A DNA stretch of 64,000 nt from JBFXCS01 sp050181915 (GCA_050181915.1 JBFXCS010000003.1:310001-374000); one strand, 5' to 3'; positions 47,965-56,913 are shown, numbered from the stretch's first letter. The notes: generated by a model from the sequence alone, not told the origin. A program made the numbers and translations.

Positions 47965-49929
47965 TCAGACGAGGTCGGGGTCGGAGACGATCTCCACGAG
48001 GGCCGGCCCGGTCTGGCCCAGGGCCTCCCGGAATGCGTCCTCCAGGTCCTCTGGCCGCTCGACCCGCCGCCCCCATGCCCCGCAGAGGCGGGCGAAGTCG
48101 GCGAAGCCCGGGTTGTGGAGCGAGGTCTGCCACACATCGAGACCGGCCGAGCGCTGCTCCTTGCTGATCTTGCCGAGCTGCGAGTTGTCGAGCACCACGA
48201 CCACGATGTCCATGCCGTACTTCACCGCCGTCGTCAGCTCGCCGAGGTACTGGCCGAGGCCCCCGTCGCCGGCGACGGCGATCACCCTGCGCCCGGACCC
48301 GTCGGCCTGGACGGCCGCCCAGGCGCCCATGGCGGCGGGCAGCCCGAAGCCGATCGAGCCCAGGTACCCCGACATCAGCACCGACTGGCGACGGCACTCG
48401 AAGTAGCGCCCGAAGCTGTAGGTGTTGTTGCCGACGTCGACGGCCAGTACGGCGTCGGCCGGCGCGATGCGCGAAAGAGCATCGAACACCCGGGCCGACG
48501 CGACGCCGCGCCCCGCATCGTCGTCGCCGCGCCGGCGCTTCTCCGCCCGCCAGATCGCCCAGCGCGCGGCGACGTCGGGGCGCTGGTCGACGGCCGCGCG
48601 CGCACGGCCCGCCAGGGCCGATCGCATCCGCTCGGCGGTCACGGCGACGTCGCCGAGCACCGGCACGGTCACCGGGTGGAAGCGGCCAAGGGCCACCGGG
48701 TCGCGGTCGACCTGCACGATCGGCTTGTAGGGGGCGATGCCCGTGTGGTCCGAGAACGACGCGCCGAAGACCAGGAGCAGGTCCGACTCGTTCATCAGCC
48801 AGCTCGCCACCGGCGTCCCGCTGCGCCCGAGCACGCCGCCCGCCAGCGGGTCGTCGTCGCCGATCAGGCCCTTGCCCTTGAAGGTCGTGATGACCGGCGC
48901 CGACAACTCGCGGGCGAGCGCGACGACCGCGTCCATGTGGAAGCGCGCCCCGTGGCCGACCACGATCACCGGTCGGCGGGCCCCGGCGACCAGGGCGAGC
49001 GCCTCGTCGAGCGCCTCCTGAGGCGGCGCTGTCGCAAGGTCGGGCAGGCGGCCCGCGGGCCCCGACGGCGAGGCGCCCTCGCGGGCGGGCTGCACCTGCA
49101 CCTCGTCGGGCAGGACCAGGTGACCGACGCCCCGCTCGAGGAGCGCGTGCTTGAGGGCGAGCGTCATCATCTCCGCGGCGTCGGAGGCGGCGTTCAGCGT
49201 GCGGCTGAAGGTCGCGACGTCGGCGAAGGCGGCCATAAGGTCGAGGTCCTGGAAGGCCCCCCGGCCGACGACCTTCGAGGGCACCTGGCCGGAGATCGCG
49301 AGCACCGGCGCGCGGTCGGCCTTCGCGTCGTAGAGGCCGGTCAGCAGGTTGGTCGACCCGGGACCGGCGATCGCGAAGCAGGCCGCGGGGCGGCCGGTGA
49401 GCTTGCCGTAGGCCCCCGCCGCGAACGCCGCCGCGCCCTCGTGGCGGATGCCGATGTACGTCAGCCGGCCCGCCTGCTCCTGACGCCGCATGGCGTCGGC
49501 GAAGCCCAGGTTGGAGTGGCCGACCATGCCGAAGACGTGGGTCACCCCCCACGCGACCATCGTCTCGACCATCAGGTCCGACACGGTGCCCACGTGCTCG
49601 GGCTCGGCCGCGACGCCGACGTAGATGCCGCCGTCGCGCACCTCGACGGGGAAGCACGCGGGGGCGTCCGTGAACGGGGGCGGTGGGGCGCCGGTCAGGG
49701 GGTCGTAGTCGTAGCCGTGCCAGGGGCATCGCAGCAGCCCCCCCTCGATCGAGCCCTCCCCGAGCGGGCCGCCCTGGTGGGGGCAGCGGTTGTCCAGCGC
49801 CCCGAAACGGTCGCCGACGCGGGTGATCGCGACCGAGCGGTGCCCGGCCTGCACGGTCCGCACCCTGCCGTCCTCGATCTCGTCGGCCTCGGCGACGCGG
49901 TGCCAGGTGATGTCTCTGCTGCTGGGCAC
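47965..49929 (-). CDS. Rieske [2Fe-2S] domain fused to a thiamine-diphosphate enzyme
   Basis: A 654-residue two-part protein. Residues 1-107 form a Rieske domain: C49-P-H51 (NRCPHQGGPL) and C68-P-W-H71 (LRCPWHGYDYD) with the standard 16-residue spacing. From about residue 115 a full ThDP enzyme of the acetohydroxyacid synthase/pyruvate oxidase type follows. Its catalytic Glu region is GIRHEGAAAFAAGAYGKLTG, IAGPGSTNLLTGLYDAKADR is intact, and the ThDP/Mg motif is VAGDGGLGQYLGEL...LDNSQLG. The GTG at 49929 has AAGGAG 9 nt upstream; an ATG 39 nt earlier lacks one. The ThDP part lacks any sign of truncation. A 2-oxoacid or acyloin substrate with electrons passed to the cluster is inferred. Confidence 0.88.
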   Translation of the reverse strand: MPSSRDITWHRVAEADEIEDGRVRTVQAGHRSVAITRVGDRFGALDNRCPHQGGPLGEGSIEGGLLRCPWHGYDYDPLTGAPPPPFTDAPACFPVEVRDGGIYVGVAAEPEHVGTVSDLMVETMVAWGVTHVFGMVGHSNLGFADAMRRQEQAGRLTYIGIRHEGAAAFAAGAYGKLTGRPAACFAIAGPGSTNLLTGLYDAKADRAPVLAISGQVPSKVVGRGAFQDLDLMAAFADVATFSRTLNAASDAAEMMTLALKHALLERGVGHLVLPDEVQVQPAREGASPSGPAGRLPDLATAPPQEALDEALALVAGARRPVIVVGHGARFHMDAVVALARELSAPVITTFKGKGLIGDDDPLAGGVLGRSGTPVASWLMNESDLLLVFGASFSDHTGIAPYKPIVQVDRDPVALGRFHPVTVPVLGDVAVTAERMRSALAGRARAAVDQRPDVAARWAIWRAEKRRRGDDDAGRGVASARVFDALSRIAPADAVLAVDVGNNTYSFGRYFECRRQSVLMSGYLGSIGFGLPAAMGAWAAVQADGSGRRVIAVAGDGGLGQYLGELTTAVKYGMDIVVVVLDNSQLGKISKEQRSAGLDVWQTSLHNPGFADFARLCGAWGRRVERPEDLEDAFREALGQTGPALVEIVSDPDLV

Positions 49930-50011
49930 GGGCGCGGGCTCCTTATCGGCTCTGCGTGGAACGATCATCTACCGGTCGGACGCGATCCGTCACCCTGCGG
50001 GAGCCGCGCCC

Positions 50012-50746
50012 TCACCCGGCGGCGAGAAGGTCCAGCCCGTGTCCGAGGAAGCGCACCGCGGCCCTGCGCGGAGCGTCCCCGCCCCCGGCGGCGCGGACGG
50101 CCTCATAGCCGAGCACCGCCCCGAAGGGCGCGTTCCAGAAGCTCGCGTCCCCCGGGCGCTCCGGCCCCCAGGGTCCGACGTAGAGGTAGGGCTCCGGATG
50201 GTGGGCGTCGCCGGGCGACCCTCCGAGATTGACCCTCTGCCCATCGACGCTGCCCCAGGCCACGTCGCATGCGACGTCGAAGTGCTCCGGCCAGATCTGG
50301 ATCAGGGACGGGGAGGCGGCGGGGCCGCAGTTCATCACGGTCTCGTCGAGGACCGTCGTCGCGAACGTGAACCAGTCCGCGAGCACCCGTGCCGACCGTT
50401 CATCGATGCCGAGCGCGGCGTCGGGGTCTCCGGTGCCCGGCGCATCGCCGCCGAGAGAGAGCGGGCCCGCGAGATCGACACCGGCTGACTCGGCAGCCGC
50501 GCGCAGCGACGTGAGGCGGGTGGCGGTCGTCCCGCCGTCGCGCTCGACGATCAGGGCATTGCCATCTGTCCGCACGACCTCCGCACCGCCGCCGAACGCC
50601 GGGGTCGCGACGCCGCCCGGAGATGCTCGCAGCCCGATGCGACCGGTCAGGTCGGACCGTCGCCGGGCGAGGACGTGCGCCGCCACGCGCTGAAGGGCAT
50701 CGCGGCTCCCGGCGAATGAATCCGGCAGAGGCTCCAGTCCGCTCAT
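50012..50746 (-). CDS. Conserved hypothetical protein
   Basis: A 244-residue soluble protein of unknown function. It begins with a helix (SRDALQRVAAHVLARRRSDL) followed by strands, and the second half has a well-defined pattern rich in aromatic residues: SLIQIWPEHFDVACDVAWGS, PEPYLYVGPWGPERPGDASF and WNAPFGAVLGYEAVRA. The motif looks conserved rather than random, but I cannot name a family. The ATG overlaps no neighbour; it lies 82 bp upstream of the Rieske-ThDP start on the same strand and could be in one unit with it. Confidence 0.6.
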   Translation of the reverse strand: MSGLEPLPDSFAGSRDALQRVAAHVLARRRSDLTGRIGLRASPGGVATPAFGGGAEVVRTDGNALIVERDGGTTATRLTSLRAAAESAGVDLAGPLSLGGDAPGTGDPDAALGIDERSARVLADWFTFATTVLDETVMNCGPAASPSLIQIWPEHFDVACDVAWGSVDGQRVNLGGSPGDAHHPEPYLYVGPWGPERPGDASFWNAPFGAVLGYEAVRAAGGGDAPRRAAVRFLGHGLDLLAAG

Positions 50747-50928
50747 CGTTCCTCGCTCATGCTGCGACCCTTCGGGATCGGAGGCCGGGCCGTCAGGCTA
50801 CGTCGGGGCGCGCGGTGCGTCCGCACGGCGCGTTCATAGGCGAACACCGCCCCCCGTCGTCCGGCGGACCGGCTGAGAGCCTCCGGTCTCGGCTCGCGGA
50901 CGCGGCCGGCGAGCGCGAGGATGCCCGG

Positions 50929-51777
50929 ATGGAACCAGCCGACGACACACCCCCGGCCCAGTACGTGGACGCCCGCCGCGTACTCGACGTCATGGGGCGC
51001 GAGGGCGACGGGCGCATCCGGACGCTGAGCGCCGTCCAGGTGATCGTCCTCGGCGCGGTGGCCGGCGGCTTCATCACGATGGGCGCGCTGTTCTCGGTGC
51101 TGCTCGGCGCCGGCGTCGAGGCCACCGGACCCCAGCGCCTCCTCGAGGGGCTCGGCTTCTCGGCCGGGTTCTTCTTCGTGATCCTGAGCGGGGCCGTCCT
51201 GTTCACGGAGGCCAACGTCACCCTGCCCGCGACGCTCGTGCGTCGGGAGCGGCTGGCCACCTGCGTCCTGGTGGCGCGCTTCTGGGCCCTGGCCTGGGTG
51301 GGCAACCTGATCGGGGCGATCGCGATCGGATTCCTGGTCCACCTCGCACAGGACTACCCGGGCGACGTGACGGGCCTCCTGGGCGAGCTGGTCGATCGCA
51401 AGATGGCCTACCGCGAGGAGGGCGGGGCGTCCTCCTGGGGCGAGCTCATCCTGAGCGGCGCCCTCGCGAACTGGCTCGTCGGCATGGCGGCCTTCTTCGC
51501 GGTCATGGGCCGGACGCTCATCGGCAAGTACATCCCCGTCTTCCTCGCGGTGACGCTCTTCGTGTCCGCCAACTTCCAGCACAGCCCCGCCAACATGGGC
51601 TACTTCTCGCTGATCATGCCCAGCGGCGACGGCCCGGGCTGGGTGCCCGCTCTCGTCTGGAACGTGCTACCCGTCGGGATCGGCAACATCATCGGCGGAT
51701 CGCTGCTCGTCGTCCTGCCCTTCTGGTTCGCGCTCGGCCGGAGCCGCCGGAGCGCGGCCGCGGGGGACGCCGGGTGA
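50929..51777 (+). CDS. Formate/nitrite transporter (FNT) family channel
   Basis: A 282-residue membrane protein with six helices and the FNT two-fold pattern. The first half has VLGAVAGGFITMGALFSVLL and GAVLFTEANVTLPATLV. The second half has ELILSGALANWLVGMAAFFA, AVTLFVSANFQHSPANMGYF and VLPVGIGNIIGGSLLVVLPF. FNT pentamers conduct small monovalent anions or acids such as formate, nitrite or hydrosulfide. The ATG follows GAGG by 9 nt. It is convergent with the second zwf gene, 37 bp apart. The specific anion is unknown. Confidence 0.88.
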   Translation: MEPADDTPPAQYVDARRVLDVMGREGDGRIRTLSAVQVIVLGAVAGGFITMGALFSVLLGAGVEATGPQRLLEGLGFSAGFFFVILSGAVLFTEANVTLPATLVRRERLATCVLVARFWALAWVGNLIGAIAIGFLVHLAQDYPGDVTGLLGELVDRKMAYREEGGASSWGELILSGALANWLVGMAAFFAVMGRTLIGKYIPVFLAVTLFVSANFQHSPANMGYFSLIMPSGDGPGWVPALVWNVLPVGIGNIIGGSLLVVLPFWFALGRSRRSAAAGDAG

Positions 51778-51814
51778 CGTGACCGCGCGCGGGCCCGGCG
51801 ACAGGACGCTACTA

Positions 51815-53278
51815 CTAGTGGCTCGCGGGGAGGTGCCAGCGATGCGGGGCGATGAGCTCGGCGGCGGCCTCCGGGCCCCAGGAGCCGGCCGGGTAGACGT
51901 GCAGCGGCGGCGGCTGCGCGAGCACGGGCGCCGACGTCCGCCAGAGCGTCTCGATGCCGTCGGCCCGCGTGAAGAGGGTGCGGTCGCCGATGAGCGCGTC
52001 GTGGATCAGGCGCTCGTACGCCTCCAGGAGCGTCCTGCCTCCCCCGTCGCCGGGCCGGAACTCCATGTGCGCCTCGGAGATCCGCAGATCGGGCCCGGGT
52101 GCCTTGGCCAGGAAGGAGGCCGACACGCCACCGCCGTCCGCGAGGTCGAAGGTGAGGTGGTTCGCCTCGATGTCGTCGGTGGGCATGGCCGCGCGCTCGA
52201 ACAGCGCGAGCGGCGGGGCCCTGAAGACGACCGTCAGGACGCGCCGACCCTCGGCGAGGCGCTTGCCCGTGCGGAAGTAGAACGGAACGCCCGACCAGCG
52301 CCAGCTGTCGAACATCACCCGGCCCGCGACGAAGGTCTCGGTTCGCGAGTCGCCGGAGACGCCGTCCTCGTCGCGATACCCTTCGTACTGACCGCGCACG
52401 ACGTCCCGCGGCTCCAGCGGTCGCATGGACTCGAAGACCTTCACCTTCTCGTCGATCAGCGCCTTGGAGGTGAGGGCGGACGGCGGCTCCATGGCGACGA
52501 AGGCGAGCACCTGGAGCAGGTGGGTGACGACCATGTCGCGAAACGCGCCGGTCGCCTCGTAGAAGGAGCCGCGCGTCCCTATCCCGAGCGTCTCGGGCAC
52601 GTCGAGCTGGACGTGGTCGATGAAGGCGCGGTTCCAGACCGGCTCGAACAGCCCGTTGGCGAAGCGGAACGCGAGCAGGTTCTGCACCGCCTCCTTGCCG
52701 AGGAAGTGGTCGATGCGGAAGACCTGGTCCTCGTCCATCACCGAGTGGAGCAGCCCGTTGAGCGCGCGGGCGCTCGCGAGGTCGGTGCCGAAGGGCTTCT
52801 CCATGATGACGCGGGCGCCGTCGGTCAGGCGCGCCTCGCCGAGCCCGCGGGCGATCGACTCGAACGCACCCGGCGGGACCGCGCCGAAGAAGAGCTTGCC
52901 GTGACCGCCGATGGTGGCGGCCGCGGCATCCACGGCCGCGCGCAGGGGGCCCGTCCGGCCCGGCCCGAACAACCCCCCGACGTACCCCGACGCTGCGGCG
53001 AAGGCGTCCCATGCGCCGCCCTCCGGCGGCACGCGGCCGAACTCGTCGATCGCCGCTCGGACGTGACGTCGAAAGTCCTCGTCCGAGAGCTCCTCCGCGG
53101 ACGAGCCGATGAGCCGCCAGCGTCGCGGGAGGAGGCCGGCGACGTACAGGTGGTAGAGGCCGGGCAGGAGCTTGCGGCGGGCGAGGTCGCCGGTCGCGCC
53201 GAACACCACGATCGTGGTCGGCCCGACCTCCGGAGCCCTGGAGGGAGCACTGAACAGGTTCGCCTCTGGCGGGGTCAC
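51815..53278 (-). CDS. zwf: Glucose-6-phosphate dehydrogenase, second copy
   Basis: A 487-residue complete enzyme with VVFGATGDLARRKLLPGLYH near the N-terminus, the catalytic VFRIDHFLGKEAVQN motif and RFANGLFEPVWNRAFIDHVQ. It clearly differs from the copy at 25.3 kb, so the two are old paralogues or one was acquired. It follows transaldolase by 28 bp on the same strand, and the GTG start overlaps nothing. As last gene of a PAP2-glutaredoxin-transaldolase-zwf unit it probably supplies NADPH for a thiol-redox response. No gnd gene is in the window. Confidence 0.95.
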   Translation of the reverse strand: MTPPEANLFSAPSRAPEVGPTTIVVFGATGDLARRKLLPGLYHLYVAGLLPRRWRLIGSSAEELSDEDFRRHVRAAIDEFGRVPPEGGAWDAFAAASGYVGGLFGPGRTGPLRAAVDAAAATIGGHGKLFFGAVPPGAFESIARGLGEARLTDGARVIMEKPFGTDLASARALNGLLHSVMDEDQVFRIDHFLGKEAVQNLLAFRFANGLFEPVWNRAFIDHVQLDVPETLGIGTRGSFYEATGAFRDMVVTHLLQVLAFVAMEPPSALTSKALIDEKVKVFESMRPLEPRDVVRGQYEGYRDEDGVSGDSRTETFVAGRVMFDSWRWSGVPFYFRTGKRLAEGRRVLTVVFRAPPLALFERAAMPTDDIEANHLTFDLADGGGVSASFLAKAPGPDLRISEAHMEFRPGDGGGRTLLEAYERLIHDALIGDRTLFTRADGIETLWRTSAPVLAQPPPLHVYPAGSWGPEAAAELIAPHRWHLPASH

Positions 53279-53306
53279 GCCGCGCCCCCGGGGTGCCGCG
53301 GGGCGG

Positions 53307-54407
53307 TCATCGCGAGAGGGACCCGCCCGTACCGGCCACGGCCGCGCACCTGCCCGCGACGCAGGCCATCAGCTCCCGCCACGACGCGACGAAGGCGTCG
53401 GCGCCGTCCGACTGCAGCGTGGCGGCCAGCGCCCGCACGTCGACGCCCGCGGCGGAGAACCCGGCCAGCACCCCATCGGCTTCGTCGACGTCCGCGCTCA
53501 GCGGCGCGCCTGGGGCGCCGTGGTCGGCGACGGCGAGGAGGGTCTTCTCGGGGATCGTGTTCACGGTGAGAGGAGCCACGAGCGCGTCGACGTACAGCGT
53601 GTCGGGCGCCTCGGGATCCTTCGTCCCTGTGCTCGCCCAAAGGAGTCGCTGCGGGCGGGCGCCGGCGTTCTGGAGGCGCAGCCAGCGCGCGGACGAGAGC
53701 ATGTCCCGGTATTCCCGGTGGGTCTCGCGCGCGAGAGCGATGCCGAGCCGGTTACGAAGATCGGGGGGCACCGCCCCTGCCACCGCGCCGTCCCAGCGGG
53801 AGACGAAGACCGATGCGACCGATCCCACCACCGGGTCGAGCCCGCCCGCCACGCGACGCTCGATCCCCCGGAGGTATGCCTCGGCGGCGGCGCGGTACTG
53901 ATCGGCGGAGAAGAGGAGCGTGACGTTGACCGGAACGCCGGCGGCGATCGCCTCCTCGATCGCCGGGAGGCCCTCCGGGGTGCCCGGGATCTTGACGAGG
54001 AGGTTGGGGATCTGAGCCCGCCGGTGCAGATCGACGGCGGCGCGCAGCGTGGCCGCCGGGTCGTGTGCGAGCAGCGGCGACACCTCGAGAGACACCCAGC
54101 CGTCGACGCCGGCCGTACGCTCGTGGGCGGGGCCGAACAGCGCCGCCGCGCGCCGCAGGTCCTCGATCGCGATCTCGAAGAAGAGGTCGTCGCCCCGCAG
54201 GCCCGCGGCCAGCTTGGCGGCGATGGCATCGCCGTATTCCTCGGCGTCCCTGATGGCGTTGGCGAAGATGGTCGGGTTCGATGTCAGCCCCGTCACGGCC
54301 AGTTCGTCGATGTAGCGCCGCAGCGTTCCGTCGTCGAGCAGGCCGCGCGTGATGTTGTCGAGCCAGAGGCTCTGGCCGGCGCCGTGGATCGTGCGGGTGG
54401 CGTTCAT
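53307..54407 (-). CDS. tal: Transaldolase
   Basis: A 366-residue transaldolase of the actinobacterial TalB/Tal group. The N-terminal QSLWLDNITRGLLDDGTLRR and the VTGLTSNPTIFANAI motif are typical. The Schiff-base lysine lies in NLLVKIPGTPEGLPAI, and the later RLLWASTGTKDPEAPDTLYV segment is also intact. It transfers a dihydroxyacetone unit in the non-oxidative pentose phosphate pathway. Start: ATG 4 nt after the glutaredoxin stop, so the two are coupled. Its place directly before zwf gives a short pentose-phosphate cassette. Confidence 0.95.
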   Translation of the reverse strand: MNATRTIHGAGQSLWLDNITRGLLDDGTLRRYIDELAVTGLTSNPTIFANAIRDAEEYGDAIAAKLAAGLRGDDLFFEIAIEDLRRAAALFGPAHERTAGVDGWVSLEVSPLLAHDPAATLRAAVDLHRRAQIPNLLVKIPGTPEGLPAIEEAIAAGVPVNVTLLFSADQYRAAAEAYLRGIERRVAGGLDPVVGSVASVFVSRWDGAVAGAVPPDLRNRLGIALARETHREYRDMLSSARWLRLQNAGARPQRLLWASTGTKDPEAPDTLYVDALVAPLTVNTIPEKTLLAVADHGAPGAPLSADVDEADGVLAGFSAAGVDVRALAATLQSDGADAFVASWRELMACVAGRCAAVAGTGGSLSR

Positions 54408-54411
54408 CGGG

Positions 54412-54981
54412 TCATCCCCCCGCGCGGGTCGGGTGGTCCGGCGGATCGTCCGAGGCGGGCGAGACGGGTTCATCACCCGAGTTGAAGGCGCTGGCCAGCT
54501 CGTGTGCCATCGCTTCCGGGGCGGGAAGGCGCCGGGACACCGTGCCGTCGCGCTCGACGAGCTCCACTGCGAACCGCCACGGCCCACAGCCCCCGCCGAC
54601 GACGACGGAGAGGAGCCCTACCGGCGAGAGCCGCCGGCGGACGACCGCGTGCGGGAAGTAAGCCCCCTTCAGAAGCGGCCCGAGCACGCCCCGGCGATCG
54701 AGCCGGGCGAGGTCCGACGCCCCGCCGATGCCCTCGCCGTCCACCAGGATCTGCGGCACGGTCGAACGCCCGGTGAGCTCCTCGAGCTCGCGCCGGAAGT
54801 GCGGGCGTCCGTCTCCGCGGATCTCGGTGAACGCGACGCCGCGGCGCCTCAGCAGATCGCGGGCGCGCTCGCAGTGACCGCACCCCGAAAGCGTGTAGAG
54901 AGCGACGGCGGGACTCCGCCGGGCGCCCGTCCCCCCACCGGCGTCTCCCGGCGCGTCCTGATGAGTGGGCTCGACCGCCAT
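54412..54981 (-). CDS. Dithiol glutaredoxin with an extra C-terminal domain
   Basis: A 189-residue protein. Residues 26-105 form a glutaredoxin: VALYTLSGCGHCERARDLLR with active-site C-G-H-C, then GRSTVPQILVDGEGIGGASD, the cis-proline and thiol-binding loop. About 75 further residues (AYFPHAVVRRRLSPVGLLSV...) form a strand-rich domain I do not recognise. The ATG at 54981 is chosen, but an in-frame ATG at 55023 would add 14 residues. It is encoded 4 nt upstream of transaldolase, in the NADPH-generating cassette, so use of that NADPH for thiol reduction is inferred. Confidence 0.8.
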   Translation of the reverse strand: MAVEPTHQDAPGDAGGGTGARRSPAVALYTLSGCGHCERARDLLRRRGVAFTEIRGDGRPHFRRELEELTGRSTVPQILVDGEGIGGASDLARLDRRGVLGPLLKGAYFPHAVVRRRLSPVGLLSVVVGGGCGPWRFAVELVERDGTVSRRLPAPEAMAHELASAFNSGDEPVSPASDDPPDHPTRAGG

Positions 54982-55066
54982 GACGGTCCGACCCGCGGAC
55001 GCCTCGGGGGGATTCACTCGCATGCCGAGCTCGCGTCGCGGGCCCATGCGTGGCACCGGGCACACG

Positions 55067-55849
55067 TCACGCGCCGGGAGCCGCAAGGCAGCGCCCCGAG
55101 CCGCGGCCGCGCGCGCGTGCGGGTCGGACCCGGAGGAAGATCCGAGCCGAACGACAGCTGACGAGCGCGTACCCGGCAAGAGCCACGGCCGCACCGGCCA
55201 CCGCATCGACGAAGAAATGGTTGCCCGTCACGACCACGGTCAACGTCATCAGCACCGGGTGGAGCGCGATCAGCACCCGGGGGAGCGCCCGGTCGACGAC
55301 TCGCCATGCCACCATGGCCAGCAGCAGGCTCCAGCCGACGTGCATGCTCGGCATCGCCGCGTACGGGTTGAAGTCGATGCCGGCGATGGAGCCGGTGTCG
55401 TGACCGGAGAGCCCGACGGTGTCGGCGATCCCGAGGTCGCTCACCAGGCGGGGTGGCGCCGTCGGATAGAGGACGAAGAAGAACGAGGCGAGCGCGAGTG
55501 AGGCGAGCAGGGCCGTGCGCAGCTCGCGATACGCCGCGCGCCGCCGTAACCCGAGCCAGGTGAGCGAGACGACGAGCAGCGGACCGAACCCGATCATGTA
55601 GTAGAGGTCGAAGAAGCCACTCGAGGCGCCGAGCGAACCGACGACGGCCTGCAGCCGGACCTCATGGAGGAGGCCTGCGTTCCGCTCGAGGTCGATCAGC
55701 CATGCCGCGTGGGCGAAGGCGGCACCAGAATCGTCGATCGCGAGGCTGCGGATCATGAGGTACACGCCGTAGAGCCCGGCCCAGACGGCCGTCTCCAACG
55801 CGACGAAGCGGAGATCACGACGACGCCGTGGAGAGGGTGGGCCGGTCAT
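55067..55849 (-). CDS. PAP2-family membrane phosphatase/transferase
   Basis: A 260-residue membrane protein with six helices. The PAP2 active-site motifs are AAMPSMHVGWSLLLAMVAWR (catalytic His) and TGNHFFVDAVAGAAVAL (second His and Asp). The central FFFVLYPTAPPRLV is typical of the inositolphosphotransferase-like branch. It may dephosphorylate or transfer a lipid-linked phosphate at the membrane. The C-terminal 25 residues are Arg-rich. The ATG at 55849 starts the first helix region; it is the first gene of the glutaredoxin-tal-zwf unit, 85 bp before glutaredoxin, and is divergent from the ECF sigma gene. Confidence 0.85.
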   Translation of the reverse strand: MTGPPSPRRRRDLRFVALETAVWAGLYGVYLMIRSLAIDDSGAAFAHAAWLIDLERNAGLLHEVRLQAVVGSLGASSGFFDLYYMIGFGPLLVVSLTWLGLRRRAAYRELRTALLASLALASFFFVLYPTAPPRLVSDLGIADTVGLSGHDTGSIAGIDFNPYAAMPSMHVGWSLLLAMVAWRVVDRALPRVLIALHPVLMTLTVVVTGNHFFVDAVAGAAVALAGYALVSCRSARIFLRVRPARARGRGSGRCLAAPGA

Positions 55850-55992
55850 TGCCCCAACAGACCCCGCTCGGCCCGCAGGCGATTCGCGGCGGCGCGCCGG
55901 CACCCTCCCGGCGGCGACGGCGCGGCATCGGCCGCCCGACTAGGCTCGGATCGCACAGGCCGGAGGAGGGTGTCGCCGGGTGACGCGCCGAC

Positions 55993-56553
55993 GTGGGTAG
56001 CACGGAATCCGACGAGGCCCTGGTCGCATCCGCGCGAGCGGGCGACGAGCGCGCCTTCGACGAGCTCGTCTCGCGCCACAGCCGGCGCGTCCACCGTCTG
56101 GTCGCGAGGATGCTCGCCGATCCGACCGCGGCCGACGACGTGGTGCAGGAGGCGCTCGTCCGCGCCTGGCGCGCGCTGCCGACGTTCCGCGGCGACGCCG
56201 CCTTCCCGACCTGGCTCCATCGGATCGCGGTCAACGAGGCCAACCGCTACCTTGCCCGCGAGAGTCGGCGCGAGTTCGTGCCCTATGAGGACGTGATGGC
56301 GCAGGTCCCCGATCTCGCCGCTGACGTGCCGGGGCGCGCGGAGTCGAACGAGACCCGCCGCAGGCTCGAGGCGCTCCTCGCTGGACTGCCCGGGAACTAC
56401 CGCGCGGCCGTGGTCCTGCGCGACGTCGAGGGGATGACCAATGCGGAGGCGGCCGACATGCTCGGCGTGGACCTCCGCAACTTCAAGAGCCGCCTGCACC
56501 GGGGCCGGATGGCCCTGCGGCGGGGCCTCGAGGAGCTCGCGCGGGAGTCGTGA
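55993..56553 (+). CDS. ECF-type RNA polymerase sigma factor
   Basis: A 186-residue sigma-70 family member with only regions 2 and 4. Region 2 reads AFDELVSRHSRRVHRLVARM and DDVVQEALVRAWRALPTFRG, then FPTWLHRIAVNEANRYLARE. Region 4 is LLAGLPGNYRAAVVLRDVEG and NAEAADMLGVDLRNFKSRLH. The downstream gene encodes a zinc-motif anti-sigma factor. It is divergent from the PAP2 unit, so it may control both sides. The GTG start is the best available; GGAGGAGG lies too far upstream to be its Shine-Dalgarno. Confidence 0.93.
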   Translation: MGSTESDEALVASARAGDERAFDELVSRHSRRVHRLVARMLADPTAADDVVQEALVRAWRALPTFRGDAAFPTWLHRIAVNEANRYLARESRREFVPYEDVMAQVPDLAADVPGRAESNETRRRLEALLAGLPGNYRAAVVLRDVEGMTNAEAADMLGVDLRNFKSRLHRGRMALRRGLEELARES

Positions 56554-56637
56554 GACCCCGCGGCGGGGTCGGAGTGGCCGCCCTCCCCCAGCGACATGTG
56601 AATCTCGGCGCACGCCGCCCGGGTCGATGGGGGTGCC

Positions 56638-56913
56638 ATGGCCGACGAGACCCGGATCCCCTTCATGCGCGGTCGCTCCTGCGAGCGCGTGCGCGCGCTC
56701 ATGAGCGACCGCCTCGACGGTGACCTCGACCCGCGGACACGCCGGCGCGTCGATCGGCACGTCCGCTTCTGCCGCCGCTGCCGGCGCGTCCTCGGCAACC
56801 TGCGTGCGACGATCGACGGCCTCGCGCGCCTCGGGGATCCCGACGGGCACGAGGCCGAGGGGGACGCGGGCGAGGGGCACCGTCGCCGCCGACGCGCATC
56901 GGGCGGCCCGTGA
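56638..56913 (+). CDS. Soluble zinc-binding anti-sigma factor (ZAS-type)
   Basis: A 91-residue protein with the zf-HC2 pattern H-x3-C-x2-C in DRHVRFCRRCRRVL and an upstream CERVRALMSDRLDGDL helix that contacts the sigma factor. There is no membrane helix, so it senses a cytoplasmic signal. The Cys/His site is typical of anti-sigma factors that release the sigma factor when oxidised. The C-terminal 30 residues are acidic and then basic. It follows the ECF gene by 84 bp and overlaps the GH15 gene by 4 bp. Confidence 0.85.
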   Translation: MADETRIPFMRGRSCERVRALMSDRLDGDLDPRTRRRVDRHVRFCRRCRRVLGNLRATIDGLARLGDPDGHEAEGDAGEGHRRRRRASGGP

